Origin: Phyto melanocephala
Taxonomy: Eukaryota; Arthropoda; Insecta; Diptera; Rhinophoridae
Direction of reading: 5' to 3'
Assembly (NCBI GenBank): GCA_941918925.1
Contig: OW799236.1
Location: 88,841,716 to 88,905,715, forward strand
DNA length: 64,000 nucleotides
Below the pieces are notes generated by a model. The model did not search any database, was not told the DNA's origin, and saw nothing but the letters and a program-made list of their open reading frames with translations. The translations under genes were made by a program, and so were the position numbers. Positions 1-12,157 of the stretch are shown piece by piece. Position 1 is the first letter of the stretch, and the number at the start of each line of letters is the position of its first letter.

Positions 1-1160
1 AATTTTGCCAGAATCTTTCTTATAGACAAGGTTTGTTTGGTATTGAAAATGGGCTAAATCGGAATATTAGGAAGAGAGTTATAGCTCGAAAAGCAAGAGT
101 AGGTCGAAAAAACCGTGTCCTACGAACATCGAATAAAATGGAATTGTGTCCAAACGGATTAACGTAGACTCATGAAACTTCGAATATATATTTCCTGAGT
201 AAAAACAATATTATTCCCCGAAAATTATCTAAATCTATGCATTAGGAGAGGAGTTATCGATCAAAATGTACGAAAATTTATATCGCACAGTGTATTTTTC
301 GGTATATTTAAAAACAAAAACGTCATAAAAGCAACAAACTTGGATGTACGACTCTGAAATTTTGCACACTTTGCTTTTTGGTGAGGGGCTTTTTTGTAAC
401 GGAAAATAAATATGCCACGCCCACTTTTACGCCCACCTCCCATATAACGTTTTAGCTAAAATTCATATAATTTCTCTATTAATAAAGATTTTGGAATAAT
501 AAAGGGCTATATTGAAACATCTAAGCTGTACTCATTCGCAAAAACAACTTTGACACGCCTACTATAACGCCCACTTTTCACGTTATCTACCGTTAATAAA
601 ATTTAAAAGTTCATAAAACCACCAAAATTAGAGGTATGATGATCAAATTTGCTACGTATAGCCCCCTAGGCAATGTCATTACTGTGCCAGAAAATTAAGG
701 GGCCACGCCCACTTTTACGCCCACCTCCCATATAACGCTTTACCTAAAATTCATATAATTTCTCTATTAATAAAAATTTTGGAATAATAAAGGGCTATAT
801 TGAAACATCTAAGTCGTACTCATTCGCAAATACAACTTTGACTCGCCTACTATAACGCCCACTTTTCACGTTATTTACCTTTAATGAAATTTAAAAGCTC
901 ATAAAACCGCCAAATTTAGAGGTTTGATGAGCAAATTTGCTACGTATTTCCTTCTAATCAATGTAATTGTTGTGCCAAAAAGTTTATGTGACGCGCTTAC
1001 TTTAACGCCTACCTCCCAACGGTTTATCTTTAATTCATGTAATTTCTCTATTGACAAAGTTTTTGGGAAAATAAAAGACTATATTGAAATATATATGAGC
1101 TGTATTTATTAGCAGAAACTCTATTGACACGCCTACTTTAACGCCCACTTTCATTGAAAG
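1..1160. repeat. Tandem array of ~288-bp dimeric units, intron DNA of TEP-I
   Basis: The segment rich in CCACGCCCAC recurs at about 415, 703 and, diverged, 989, so the period is 286-288 bp, with a further diverged unit upstream. Each unit contains two related halves of roughly 140-150 bp, both carrying CGCC(C/T)AC motifs. No coding potential is seen. Short motifs such as GCAAAAACAACTTTGA and CTAAAATTCATATA also occur, as variants, in the 142-bp array at 51461-52930, so the two arrays may share an origin. The array lies in the TEP-I intron that precedes alternative exon A. Confidence 0.65.
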
Positions 1161-2267
1161 ACTACATTTACAAAAGCATTTTTGTAGCATATCGAAGTAT
1201 CTGATGGTCCAAATTTTCAATGACAATGTTGATGCTAAATTGCTGGGCATAATGATGAGGCGATGTTGGCTGCTCTTTTGCCACACTATCGCAAAAACCA
1301 GCAGTGGTTCCCATTCAACGAACTAAGAAGGCAGGATAATGAATTTTCCTGAAGATGCTACACGAAGGAGTTGCGAAATATTGAGAATTTAAATACAAAA
1401 ATTGGATATTTAAATATGAAAATTTAAAAAAAGAGATCAAATAAAATAAATAATTAAACCTGAATAACTTTAGCGCGTTGCTCATTTAGGTATCTTTCCA
1501 CTGTTCAAATTAAGTTAGTCTGAGATTGCGAAATGTCAAATGAAATGCAAAAAAAAACTTGTTGCTTATGTGTGGTTCACCTTCAACAGGGGCCCCTAAA
1601 AATTAACCACCCTCTATAAAGAAAGTAATACATATATTATTTTAAAGAGATTATTCCATAGTGATTAACAAAATAATAAATAATGTACTTTAAATGTACA
1701 CAAAATTGGTGGTGGGTATAAAAGATTCGGCACAGCCGAATATAGTGCTCTTACTTGTTACTAATAATAAAGCTTAGGTAGCACTTTTTTAGGGCTTCTA
1801 TTCGCTTATCAAAAGCGATTTTATCGTTTTTATAATCTTGACATAACTATGTACAAGATAGTCAAGCATACATAACATTCGGGACGGCTGAATATAAAAC
1901 TGTTACTTGTTATACAATCGCTTGTTTTTCGCATAGAAGAATTCTTGTAGTGTTGAAAATATGGGAAAAAAACAGAAGCAGTCTTGTTGTGACGCGATAG
2001 TGCTAGATTTTAATAGAGAATATTTTTTAACGTTGATTTCAACTAACACACGGACAGACAGATACTGTTTAATAAACCCTCCTAGTCATAAACTTTCAGA
2101 AGATATATACTTTATTGTAAAAATTTTGCATGGAATGACAAAGCTATATATACCCTTGATACCACAGTTGAAGGGTATAAAAAATAAATATATAATCAGT
2201 ATATGGAAACAGGTTTTTTTATAAGTATGCGGTATGTATAAAATAAGTTTAATATCGAAAGTTTCAG
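1161..2267. other. Intron sequence with dispersed-repeat fragments
   Basis: At 1707-1758 and 1880-1912 are ends of a dispersed element (here DR-1/DR-2) with the form GATTCGGCACAGCCGAATA followed by a CTTACTTGTT end. At 2045-2185 is a 3' fragment of DR-1, recognised by ACACGGACAGACAG, the ATATACTTTA segment and a terminal GAAGGGTATAA. The rest, 1161-1700, shows nothing I can assign. The intron ends in GTTTCAG at 2261-2267, the acceptor of exon A. Confidence 0.6.
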
Positions 2268-2502
2268 ATTTTCGACCAATACGATTATATAAATTAAACT
2301 TTGAGGATCGAACACTCTTCTCAGCAGCTCCGCCTCGAAGTTTTGGAAATAATATGTTAAGGACGAATATTCAACATAGGAATAAAGTATCACATAATCC
2401 TACTGTAAAACTTGGAACTACAGTGGCTGAATCTAATACAAATGTTAAAACAAAAATTCGTAAAACATTTATTGAAAATTGGATATTTAATAACCTTAAC
2501 AA
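2268..2502 (+). CDS. TEP-I alternative exon A (bait-like region)
   Basis: The acceptor is GTTTCAG ending at 2267 and the donor is AA|GTACGAG at 2503. The exon is 235 nt, entering with two bases that finish a codon and leaving with two bases of the next, giving about 78 residues. The first half is rich in Arg, Asn and aromatic residues (starts FRPIRLYKLNF), and the middle reads like an unstructured bait segment. The end is the conserved anchor KIRKTFIENWIFNNLN, matching the sequence that follows the bait in alpha-2-macroglobulin family proteins. It is the longest of the eight variants. An upstream ATG in the same frame lies in the intron and is not a likely start. It should be spliced only as an alternative to exons B-H. 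Confidence 0.8.
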
Positions 2503-2696
2503 GTACGAGTATATGGTTGCATATCCCTCATTTGCGAAAGAATAGGGTTATAACTTGAAATCTGTACATTGGAAATTAAGAACTACAAACAGTTTGGCTT
2601 TCGATTGAGTTAATGAAGTTTCAAAATTCAAAATCATTTTACCTTAAATTACATTTTTATTTTTTAGTTATCACCCTATTATTGCTTATGAACAAT

Positions 2697-3078
2697 GGGC
2701 CAATTCAAAGTAGACTCTCATATTGTACTATGTCATATAATTCATATTAATATGACTAGTGACTTTGAACACCTTTTGTTAACAAATTATGTATTTAATA
2801 CAAGAAAGAAGACAAAGAGATGACGCTGTTAAAAATTGTATGTATACAGGAAAGAATAAAATATAAAATATTATCTCTGAGATGTGAGAAGCGAAGAAAT
2901 TCTCTCTGAGAGACAGTATGGTTAAAAGTATAACATAAACAATTTCTTATACATAGGAAACAAATGTGTAAAGTCATATTATTTTTTTTGTATGGAAATT
3001 ACTAACAAAAATTTTATGCATACATAAAACAATATTTGTACTATATATGACTGATATGCAACCACTTTGAATTGGCCC
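2697..3078. mobile_element. MITE, 382 bp, TIR GGGCCAATTCAAAGT
   Basis: A perfect 15-bp terminal inverted repeat begins GGGCCAATTCAAAGT at 2697 and closes with its reverse complement at 3078. The interior is AT-rich with no coding content. The superfamily is not clear; the flanking AAT on both sides may be a short target duplication. It sits in the intron between alternative exons A and B. Confidence 0.7.
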
Positions 3079-3799
3079 AATATGTTTTTTAATTTATGTT
3101 GTTTGTGTGAAAGTGTAATGTCTTTGTTATTGTGAGTTGTGAAGTTTTCTTTATTTATACGTTTACAATTTGTAAAGAAAAGTGTTTTTTTGATGAATAG
3201 AAACTATGCAAAATGAATATAAAACTTTAAAAAAATTTATAAATTTCAGTGAACCAAAAAAGTCTACGCACACCTAACAAACCCAAAGAATACTGTATTT
3301 TACAATTTTTTTTACAATTAATTGTCTTCATTATTTTAATTGAATTTTATAACAGAATCTTAATATAAATAAATTTTATAAAGGAATCTTTTAATAATGC
3401 CATTTGAAAGGAATTTTTCTGCTGAAGTGTACAATTTAATTTAAAATTGTTTCAGTATTCAAGGAGCTACAATATACAAAAGCGATAAAAGTTGTAACGA
3501 ACACATGCTCAAACGCTATATACCCTTTAGCTAAATATTTAACTAGTAACGTTTTGAACCAGTCACATAACTAGTTGTAACTATCCAATCAAATTGACCA
3601 AAAAACATACTCACCATTGCAAAATTGAAGAGCTCTTTGTTTTTCGCACCCTACAGATAATATTGGACTACGTGGTCCATTTTAGCTAAATTGACTACTT
3701 ACAACATGGTCCTATGTTATGCAGTCTTAAACCATATCATTTTTAAACAAAAGATTGTAGTTAAACGACAAGTGTTCGTATTTTAACGATTACATATGG

Positions 3800-4345
3800 G
3801 CAATTCCATGTCATCGTACGTGACATTTGTACTCATATAAAGTGAAGTAATTTTTGCAAAAGTTAGAGTAACTGAAACAAAATTAGATCTTTATGTTCCA
3901 TTCATATATATTCATATTTATATTCCATTAAAAAAAAATTAATTATATTCGAATCACTGTTGTCTAAAATATCCACCAAAATAAGAATAAATCGTACGTG
4001 ACATAAAACAGAAGTGATTTTGAGGTAAATATGGAAATATGAAAAAATCTGCGAATCTTGGGAGGTATTTTTTCTTTTTTTAATTTCTTACACTAAGCCA
4101 AATATTTTTCATTTAAAATCACTCATACTTAATTGAAAACAATTTTGAAATGATTTTGTAATAAATTCAATTTTATATCGTTCGTGACATATCGTACGTG
4201 CCAGGTTTTTCTTTAATGGTATTCTTAGGTAAAAAAATGTATATTATGGTAAGAAAAAAAGTTAGTCTAAATTAGGTGCTCTTGCGACTGTTTAAATACG
4301 AATGACGGAGGCAAATAATGTTTTTGCACTACGTACGTGACATTA
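3800..4345. repeat. Cluster of CGTACGTGACAT motifs
   Basis: Five close copies of (A)TCGTACGTGACAT occur in about 530 bp, near 3815, 3993, 4181 (CGTTCGTGACAT), 4195 (CGTACGTGCC) and 4333. The spacing is irregular (about 178, 188, 14 and 140 bp). The sequence between is AT-rich with no reading frame of note. This could be an interior of an unknown transposon with repeated binding sites, or a regulatory cluster. It lies in the A-B intron. Confidence 0.5.
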
Positions 4346-4539
4346 AAATAACATCCAAGGGAAATCGAAAAAAATTCCGCTAGTTTGACTCTATATTTTC
4401 TTTTTTCTTATGGATCTTGTTAATTGTTGTTTTTACCTGAATTTCAAAGCATATTTACAGTTACAATTTATTTTTACAATTTAGTCGCTGGAAAAGAAAT
4501 AGTTGATTGCAATTATTTAAAATATTTAAGTCAAAGAGA

Positions 4540-4920
4540 TAATCAAATTAAACTCTTATTATTGCTCTTAAAATAATTCAATAAGCTCGTAATACCTGCG
4601 TTTTTATGCCAAGAGTTTTTATTTTTACAGTCGTGGTTGACATATTCATGGAAATGCCCATATGTTGTTGTTAAGGCGGGTATATTGGTCGTGTAGGTAC
4701 TCCATTGAGTAGTGACAAAGAGTAGTTTTGAGACTACTCCGACAATCTTCGTCGTGAGTAGTGATTCCAATTCTTCATTTTCAAACTTTTTCGGCTGACC
4801 AGGCCTCTCCTTATCTTCTGTGTCGAAATCACTATTTTTAAATCGCGCAAACCATGGTTTACAAATGATAATGTCTGATAACCCCTAAAAACATCTTGTT
4901 TAGGCACAAAATTCGACATT
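4540..4920 (-). pseudogene. Mariner transposase N-terminal remnant
   Basis: On the minus strand a start at 4919 gives MSNFVPKQDVFR, like the first residues of mariner transposases. Further along, in shifted frames, come pieces resembling the DFDTEDKERPG...KKFEDEELE linker region, and a HKNAGI-like piece similar to the KAMGMI segment. Several frameshifts are present and no DDD catalytic part is seen, so this is a dead fragment of the DNA-binding half. It lies in the A-B intron in antisense orientation to TEP-I. Confidence 0.55.
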
Positions 4921-5335
4921 TTTATTATTATAGCGATTGAAATAATGCGTGTTTACACTTTGGCGTCTATCGAATGCTAAATTATAATGACAGATGTTTA
5001 CCCTCCAGAATATCATATTTTTTATTATTGACACAAACCATATGTGATAGTTATGTCATAAGTTGTCCAAATTGACATTATTAACTTGTTCATCCAATAG
5101 TTGAAAATTAATGCTTTAAAAAATAAAATATCTAACATATTTTAAAAAGCTAACATGAATAGTGTGTATGAGATGTGTATTACTCACTCTTTGGTATTAG
5201 TTATCCTAAGATTAAGATAATTACAGAACATTGACATTTAACAGTATTAAGTAAAACACAAAATAATAATAAAATAATTTTGGCAGATACACCTACATAT
5301 ATGTATGAAAACATACTAACATAATCACCTTTCAG

Positions 5336-5546
5336 ACTTTCCTCGATTTCCTATTTATAGACCAGTGTTTGGTCAATTTGGTGTACCGGTACCACTAAAC
5401 TTTCCACAATCTGCCCTTGCATTTCGTCCACCACCAGCAGTATTAAAACAAGAAGAGCTTTTATCTAGTCCCATCGGTGCCAATATTGTAGAACCAAAAA
5501 TACGCAAAGAATTTATTGAAAATTGGATTTTCAATAACATAAACAA
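5336..5546 (+). CDS. TEP-I alternative exon B (Pro-rich bait-like region)
   Basis: The acceptor is CCTTTCAG ending at 5335, with a good branch-like ACTAAC upstream, and the donor is AA|GTATAA at 5547. At 211 nt it encodes about 70 residues. It begins FPRFPIYRPVFGQFG and is rich in Pro, Phe and Val. The end is KIRKEFIENWIFNNIN, almost the same as exons A and E. Exon E has identical length and the same FP-IY--P-F start, so B and E look like recent duplicates. The phase is identical to the other variants and allows only one of them per transcript. Confidence 0.85.
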
Positions 5547-7506
5547 GTATAAACGAATAAGTCAAACAAATTAAATAGTTGATAAATATTAAGTTTTAAC
5601 AAAATTGCTTATTGCTACTAACAAAAAATGAGGTGAATTTAAATATTGTTTGCAAGTTAAAGTAAGTAAATAATTAATAATTTCATTCTACATCGATAAT
5701 AAATTATTTTAATCACATATATTTTATAAACATACAATATGTACATATAAACGATTAATATTGATTGAATACATTCTTAGCTGCCAGGTGATAAAAGGTT
5801 CATTCGTTTACCATAAGAGAGTATTTTGTACCGGGTGATAAAAGGTTCATTCGTTTGATTCTTTTGTTAACGAATACACTCTTGTAAAACTAGGTAACAA
5901 ATTAAAAATCTTTTGTGTAAACAAACGAACATAAAGATAGCCAGCCATCTTTAGTATGAGCTAGTAACTTTGTTAAATTTCAACAGATTAAGCAAAATCA
6001 ATGAGAGTTCGAAGACTTGCAAAAAGAAAATGTTTTTTAAAATCCCTTTAATATTTAACTGATTTAATTAAATGTATTAAAATAATAATAAGAAAAAGGT
6101 AAAAGATTAGATATTCACTGTGTAATGCACATATATATTTAGCGCTAACATCGAAAATAACGTAACTGACTTAATTTTCGAAATTGAATTTTTGACAACT
6201 TATTTCAATTGAAAGATTTAGTTAAATAAATTAAATGGCCTAGTTCAATCTTGTAGTTTAATTAGGCTCTTAGTTCTCTCTTTAAAATGTACAGCAAAAT
6301 TAATTATAAAAAAGGTAGAGGGCGAACCTCGAATTAAGCTGTTCATGTGAACATAGTACCATGATAAATCTGTTACTAATACACACATGTACACATGGAA
6401 AAAATCAACCGCGATAAAAAAACTCGTGCTCACGATTTACGGAAAAAATAAAATTATTGAAATCATTTCAAAATTTTTACTATCAAAACTTTTTTAAATA
6501 TTTTATGTAAACTTATTTCCAATAATAAAACTTTTTTATGTAAGTTTAATGATTTTCTGGTTGATCTTAACGCTAGGTCTCCACGTAGCAAATTTTCATT
6601 GCTAAGCATAAGAAAAAACGTCGGCAGAATAACGGCACTTTATTGCTAAAGTGTATTTATTTTCATTGGGTGGAGAACACGACACAAGTAATTTATTTTT
6701 AAAATTTAATATTTTTGTTGTAACTTTTATGGTTTTTTTTGGAATACCTCACTCTAAATTATTACCAGGTAAAATTATTTTAATTTTCCTTTGTTTCTGC
6801 AAAGAAAAACAAAAAATTCAAAGAAAATTAAACGATTTTGACAGCTAATTGCGGCAATAATTGCTTAAGCAATTAGCAGAGCAATGATTGCGCAATGAAT
6901 TGCTACATATAGCAATTTGCGGTCTACACGTCGCAATCTCTATTGACGCAATCAAATTTGACAATTGCGGTAATAAATATTGCTACGTGGAGACCGGGTC
7001 TGGATCGGGTAAGGAATAAAGAATACAAAATCTTAACAACGCTTGTTTTGACTTGTAATCTACAGCTTGACTGCAGCGAAGCTGAAAAAATTCGACTTTA
7101 TATTTTATATTAATTTGTGAATTACTTTAATTTTGATTACCGCAAAATTAAATGAGGTTATTAAAATACATGTTGAATTGAATCTGACTTGGTAAAAAAA
7201 AATAAATTTTAAAAACCTTTTCATTTAACTTTTCTCTGTGTTATTTTCACGGTTACATTTAGTCTAACCGGTTAGAAATCTAGACGACAAAAATAACATA
7301 ACTGAAAAAAAAATCTTTATAAACAATTAAGGTAAAATAAAGTTTCATAGGACATTGGCAGAATACATTTAAGTTTTCGTAAAAAAATCCTAGGCAATGT
7401 GGCAATATTTGTTTTGTGAGTTACGATATTTACTTATGGTTAAGGCTCCATATGTATGTATGTAATTTTGTTTTCATCAAGACAATTAAGAATTTTTAAA
7501 TTTCAG
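5547..7506. other. B-C intron: direct repeat, nothing coding
   Basis: A segment GGTGATAAAAGGTTCATTCG occurs twice, near 5787 and 5833, 46 bp apart. A MITE sits at 6576-6995 (separate entry). The remainder is AT-rich with no recognisable gene. Confidence 0.6.
6576..6995. mobile_element. MITE, 420 bp, TIR GGTCTCCACGTAGCAA
   Basis: GGTCTCCACGTAGCAA at 6576 is mirrored by its reverse complement ending at 6995, so there is a perfect inverted repeat of at least 16 bp. The interior holds further TTGC/GCAAT repeats near both ends and no reading frame. Superfamily unknown. Confidence 0.7.
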
Positions 7507-7705
7507 CACGACGAACCGGCAAAAAAATGAAACAGTTCATGAAAGAAGATGTCGATACTCGCAGAAGTTTTGAAAATGTTTCTACTAAGTCATTTTTACA
7601 ACATGTAAAAATAGAATATGAAGAACATAAAATTACAAATGTTGTACAACATATCGAAATTCGAAAACACTTTGCAGAATCCTGGTTTAACGAAAATATA
7701 AAAAC
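7507..7705 (+). CDS. TEP-I alternative exon C (Lys/Arg-rich bait-like region)
   Basis: The acceptor is AAATTTCAG ending at 7506 and the donor is AAAC|GTAATT at 7706. At 199 nt it encodes about 66 residues. The start RRTGKKMKQFMKED is strongly basic with clustered dibasic sites, followed by a mixed-charge stretch. The end is EIRKHFAESWFNENIK, a diverged form of the anchor that keeps the Arg-Lys, Phe, Glu and Trp. Because the exon ends in AC, the junction codon with the constant exon is ACT (Thr) rather than AAT (Asn). Clustered basic residues would be natural targets for trypsin-like proteases; that is inference. Confidence 0.8.
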
Positions 7706-8168
7706 GTAATTGTTAAAAGAAGTTGACATAAATATCTGAATCTTGGCCTGTCCAATGCATTTGAAAATAGTTTAGCTCATTATTACAAGCTTTAATAAAA
7801 TCATTTGTTATTTTAGTTGTAAATATTGTTAAACGAAACTGTTATAAGAAGCATGTATTATGTATATGATTTCTTTTTTTATCGATTTAAAAAACTAATG
7901 TTAGCAGGATCTAATATTAAAACAAGATGGGGTTATAATGTCAAATCAGATTTTGTGTCTTGTACTTATGCCAGCTAAATAGTTTATTGGTTTTGACCTC
8001 CTCCTTTTTGGGTTCAGAACGTCTTATAGCAAGATTCTACTGACGTGTTTTCGTTTAAATTCTTCTTTGCTTCAAAGAACGTATGTTTCCAATTGTTTTC
8101 CCATGCAAGTTTCTCAGGACCAATGTTTAGCTCTAGAACAAGCTTTTTACAACACTGCGTTATTGTTT

Positions 8169-8715
8169 ACTAGCTGATCCAGCAAACGTTGTTTTGCCAT
8201 ATAAATTATATCTACAAAATATTTTTACATTAAAAAAAACGTAAACCATATGTGTTCTACGGTATGCAGATCTATCTTAGTTTATAATTTCATCGCAGTC
8301 GTTACGTTATTTAGGTGAGGCATAAACTGTCCCTTGGGGTAACTCACCCTTAATATTCAGGAGTATGAAAAATAGATGTTGACCGATTCTTAAACGTTTA
8401 TTTCTGCTTTGGCTGGACTATAAACTGTGTACAATGTAAAGAAAAATTATAAAAACTATATCGATGCAAGTACATAATTAAAAAAGTGGGCGTTAAAGTA
8501 GGCGTGACAAAAAAGTATCCTATTAATCATACCAGAGTCTTAGTTATAAAATTTGAAAATTTCATGACGATCGGTCCAGCAGTCTGGCTTACCTGAGGGG
8601 GTGTGAAAAAAGGCGTGGCGTTAAGAAGTATGAAAAATAGATTCATGAAAATCGGTCGAGCCATTTCGGAGGAGTTTAATCACAAACACCACGTTACGTT
8701 ACGTTATTAGATGAT
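8169..8715 (+). mobile_element. Helitron-like non-autonomous element
   Basis: It begins ACTAGCTGATCCAGCAAACG, a terminus typical of widespread arthropod non-autonomous Helitron/HINE-like repeats. The interior has two copies of CGATCGGTC(C/G)AGC-type text and motifs AGTGGGCGTTAAAGTAGGCG and GGCGTGGCG, shared with the arrays at 1-1160 and 51.4-52.9 kb. No Rep/helicase coding is seen. The right boundary (ACGTTACGTTACGTTATTAG) is approximate. Confidence 0.5.
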
Positions 8716-9800
8716 AAGCAATGCCACTCCATGTAATTCGTTATTGTGAATGTAAAATTCGTAAAAAATAAGGGATCATCCTGGATACGCGCTTAACACA
8801 AAACAACAATAAAAAAAGAAAAAAACTTAATGCAAATTAAATTTCAATTTAAACATAAAAACAAAAAATTATTATGTAATTTTCTCAAAACGACTTGCTA
8901 TGGTTGTAGTGAGGTGTGAAAGACGTACATGTTTTTAGCAGCACATGTACTCTTTTATATACAACGCCTTAAACAGTACGCAAATGTACTGATTTTTACT
9001 CTTTGCACTTCTTTGAACTGGAATCCAGCCTGATCCCGATTTCACCTCAAGCTGTTCCTATAATCAACGATTGTTCATATTAAAAGGAATAAGTGTGAAA
9101 TATTCTTGCACGAAATATATCAGACCAAGGCGAATTGACTATAAGGTCAAAACAAAATAATGAAGAAAGTTAATGACATTAACACTGCACTGTATAGCAC
9201 TTTTTAAAGTCAAGTGTGTACTAACAAGAACAGCGAACTTGAATTTGACACCTCAGACCATGCGACTTATGAATATGGAGAAGTATTCAAACGGATGCCG
9301 TTTAATTCTTGTAAAAGTTTATCTTGAAAAAATATCCTATCTGATAATGCTCCTACATCTTATAAGTAAATTCACTACGCGTGGTCAATTGGCTTGGTTC
9401 GTTGCACTAATTGAATCTTGTTCGCGTAAAAAGTTCATTGCATAGCGCTGCTGGAAATGTTTATTGCCGAATGGAAATTCCCGGCCACACATTTTCTCAC
9501 TGCGATTATATTTTATAGTGAACGACAAATACTAGGACGAACAATGGCCTCCTTCTTCATTAGTGTAAATTTGGTCTTAGATATTGTAACTAAACGTCTA
9601 ACCTTCGATTCATTTGGCACATAATTACTACCGAAAACTTGTCGTTATTGGCGAGCTGTTATGGCAAAACGTTGACCATAATTACAATGTGTTTCTACAA
9701 TTATTAAATATTGTTTGTCGCGTGGTCTGTACGTGATAACTGTCAAAAGAAATCCTTTAGCAGTTATGTGTGCGTTAATAAAATGTTTCTTCCTATTTAT

Positions 9801-10896
9801 TAGGGTTATCGACTCGGTATAACAACCGGTGGAAAACCCGGTTTTTTCCTCTTTCAGCTGGCGGTTTTTTCTAAATGTTGATTTTTCGAATATCGAATAC
9901 ACCGGTTTTTTTATCCGAAAAAGCCGGTTTTTTATCTTTTTAAGTTTATTTTCATATATCTTTGTAACCAATCGTACCATAGTATATTTAGTACGCGAAA
10001 AGTTTCCAAAAATTAGAAAATAAAAACTACTAAATATTCTTCCATAATATTGTAAGGAATTTATTTGTTGTTTTAAAAACTAAATGTAAAATAAGAAAAA
10101 TAATTGAGCTTAAATATTATTTTTTTATAGGATATAAACCTAACGTTAAAAGTTAAAGGTAATTGAAGAATAAACTTAGCTAATCGATCACTTTTAGGTT
10201 AAAAGTGTAGTTACAATAAAGAAAAACCAATAACCCCTGTTTCCAGATCCTAATTGTAATTAATGCCATTGAGTATCTGTCAACTCAAATTTCAATTAAA
10301 TCATCGAACAAACTTGTTTATGCCTACATTTGTATGTCTGTCACGGGTATAAGAAAGAATTTTTAAAATGAGATTTTAAAGATTTTACCTTTGGCCTTTA
10401 AAATGTATTTCAAATTACAGAAATCATTTCAAACAAAATACGTTAGTGCATATTAGTTTAAAAGATCTATTTAACATTAAAAAAATTTACAGAAGGACAT
10501 ACAAAAAATAATAACAGCCTTATAAAAAGTCTTATTTATTTATGTATTAATTTATTTTACTTGTAAAGAGTACCTTTTGTCCCTTAATTCAACTAATTAA
10601 AACTAAATTAGTCAACTGAATTCATGTCAGTTGTTACGTAATTGTGCAGCCAAACGTATATATTTAAACTGTAAAAATTTCATATTTAGATATAATTTTT
10701 ATTATTATTTTTTTATTATTTAATTTTTTTAAATATTTTTTAATTTTTTTTTTAAGGAATTATTTTTTATATATTCGAACCGGTTAACCGGTTTTTTCTC
10801 AAATTTCAAAATATCAACCGGTTTTTTTTTTAAATTCTAAATTTCAAACTATTTGAAAACCGGTTTCTTAGAAAAGTCGAAAAATCGATCACCCAA
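9801..10896. mobile_element. hAT-like non-autonomous element with ACCGGTTTT repeats
   Basis: Imperfect terminal repeats are TAGGGTTATCG at 9801 and CGATCACCCAA ending at 10896. The flanking 8-mers CTATTTAT (9793-9800) and TTATTTAT (10897-10904) match at 7 of 8 bases, as expected for an old hAT target duplication. Both subterminal regions carry many copies of ACCGGTTTTT, likely former transposase-binding motifs. No transposase is recognised inside. Confidence 0.55.
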
Positions 10897-11985
10897 TTAT
10901 TTATACTGTTTTTTTTTGACGTCGGTGTACTGTTTTCCGAATTTCAAATCTAACTACCCTAGTTGTAGTGGATATGCACTTTTATAAAAAAACATTTTAG
11001 TTTTTGAAAAATATAAATTCGTACCGAAGAATAAATTGAAAACTGAGTAAGCCGTACCAATTACTTATTTGACTTCGACTTAATTTACGAATGTTTAGAT
11101 TGACCTACGGAAACTAAACCAATAGAGCTCTCACATGCTCTTACAAACTCTTGAGTTTTTGGTAAGACAGAAGGAGAGAATAGGCGAAAATACAAAGTTA
11201 GTTATTTTAGAAAATTTCTTATGTGTTTCTCATATGTACATCAACATTTATACAACCACACTTGATAAATAAAATTTGTCAAATGAAAATTTCCCAAGAA
11301 AATTTTAAAGATAATTCGAGAAAATTTGTTTAAAAAAAATTTGTGTATCTGAGTTAAAGAAAAAATAAGAAGAAGAACAGATTAAACAACAAGTGATAAA
11401 TCTGGCTTCAGGAAGTATCGCGTAATGAGAAATCGCAAATAAAAAATTTAAAAATTTTCTACAAATTTTAATCCTATGAAAGCATTTGACATATTTTACG
11501 TGTAAAGTTGAAGTTCTTTTAAGAATTTAAAATCCTCTGTTAATGGTGGCTTAATTGTCATGTTTTTTTTTTATCATACAATTATCCATTTGAATAGCTC
11601 TTTCCTCTATATTTAACTTTTATTTTTTTTCTTAATGATGTAACGATTTTTTCTTCCTTTCGAACTCCTGTTTTTTCACCAAGCTTGCCACTTGCTTAGA
11701 ATTTACACTATTTATATAACAGCATTTCACATATTTTGCGTGTCACATATTTAAAAATGGTCCAACTTAAAGTTTACTTTTTTATCTAAATATAATAACA
11801 CACTTGTTAATAAGAGGTTTTTATTTTAAAGATATTTGTAGAAAAGCCTTCCGACTAGTATCGACATATTTAATAAAATATTTATGTATAAAAATAATTC
11901 AGTTTCTGTTGAAAATATAATAATTAGGTTTTAGCCATTTTTCTTTCATCTTATTTACATGAAACTCATTAATTTACTTTTTTAG

Positions 11986-12157
11986 CCCAACGATCTGCAG
12001 AAGATATAGACGATGAAGATTTCGAAGAACTTATTTCGGAAGATGAAACCGATTCTTTTGATTATCATCATTTTACAACAGAAACTCAATTGAAAAAGTT
12101 TATTATTAAAGAACGTAAAAACTTCTTGGAAGTATGGCTTTCGAATATAAATCTTAG
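11986..12157 (+). CDS. TEP-I alternative exon D (acidic bait-like region)
   Basis: The acceptor is CTTTTTTAG ending at 11985 and the donor is AG|GTTTGT at 12158. At 172 nt it encodes about 57 residues. The first 30 residues are extremely acidic (SAEDIDDEDFEELISEDE), followed by a His/Thr patch, then a Lys-rich stretch and the anchor KERKNFLEVWLSNINL. There is no ATG near the start, so it is easily missed by simple frame searches. The phase matches the other variants exactly. Its last two bases AG give a Ser codon at the junction instead of Asn or Thr. Confidence 0.8.

Larger units (their letters stand above)
7706..11985. other. C-D intron, mostly mobile-element DNA
   Basis: It contains a Helitron-like element (8169-8715) and a hAT-like element (9801-10896). 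The stretch 8716-9800 includes an open frame at 9173-9445 that resembles no family I know. 10897-11985 is AT-rich and shows nothing assignable apart from the exon D acceptor (TTTTTTAG ending at 11985). Confidence 0.6.

Noticed and set aside
3249..3360. TTTCAG followed by an open frame, considered as a TEP-I variant
   Set aside because: The frame lacks the conserved Phe/Trp anchor and ends in a stop without a suitable donor.
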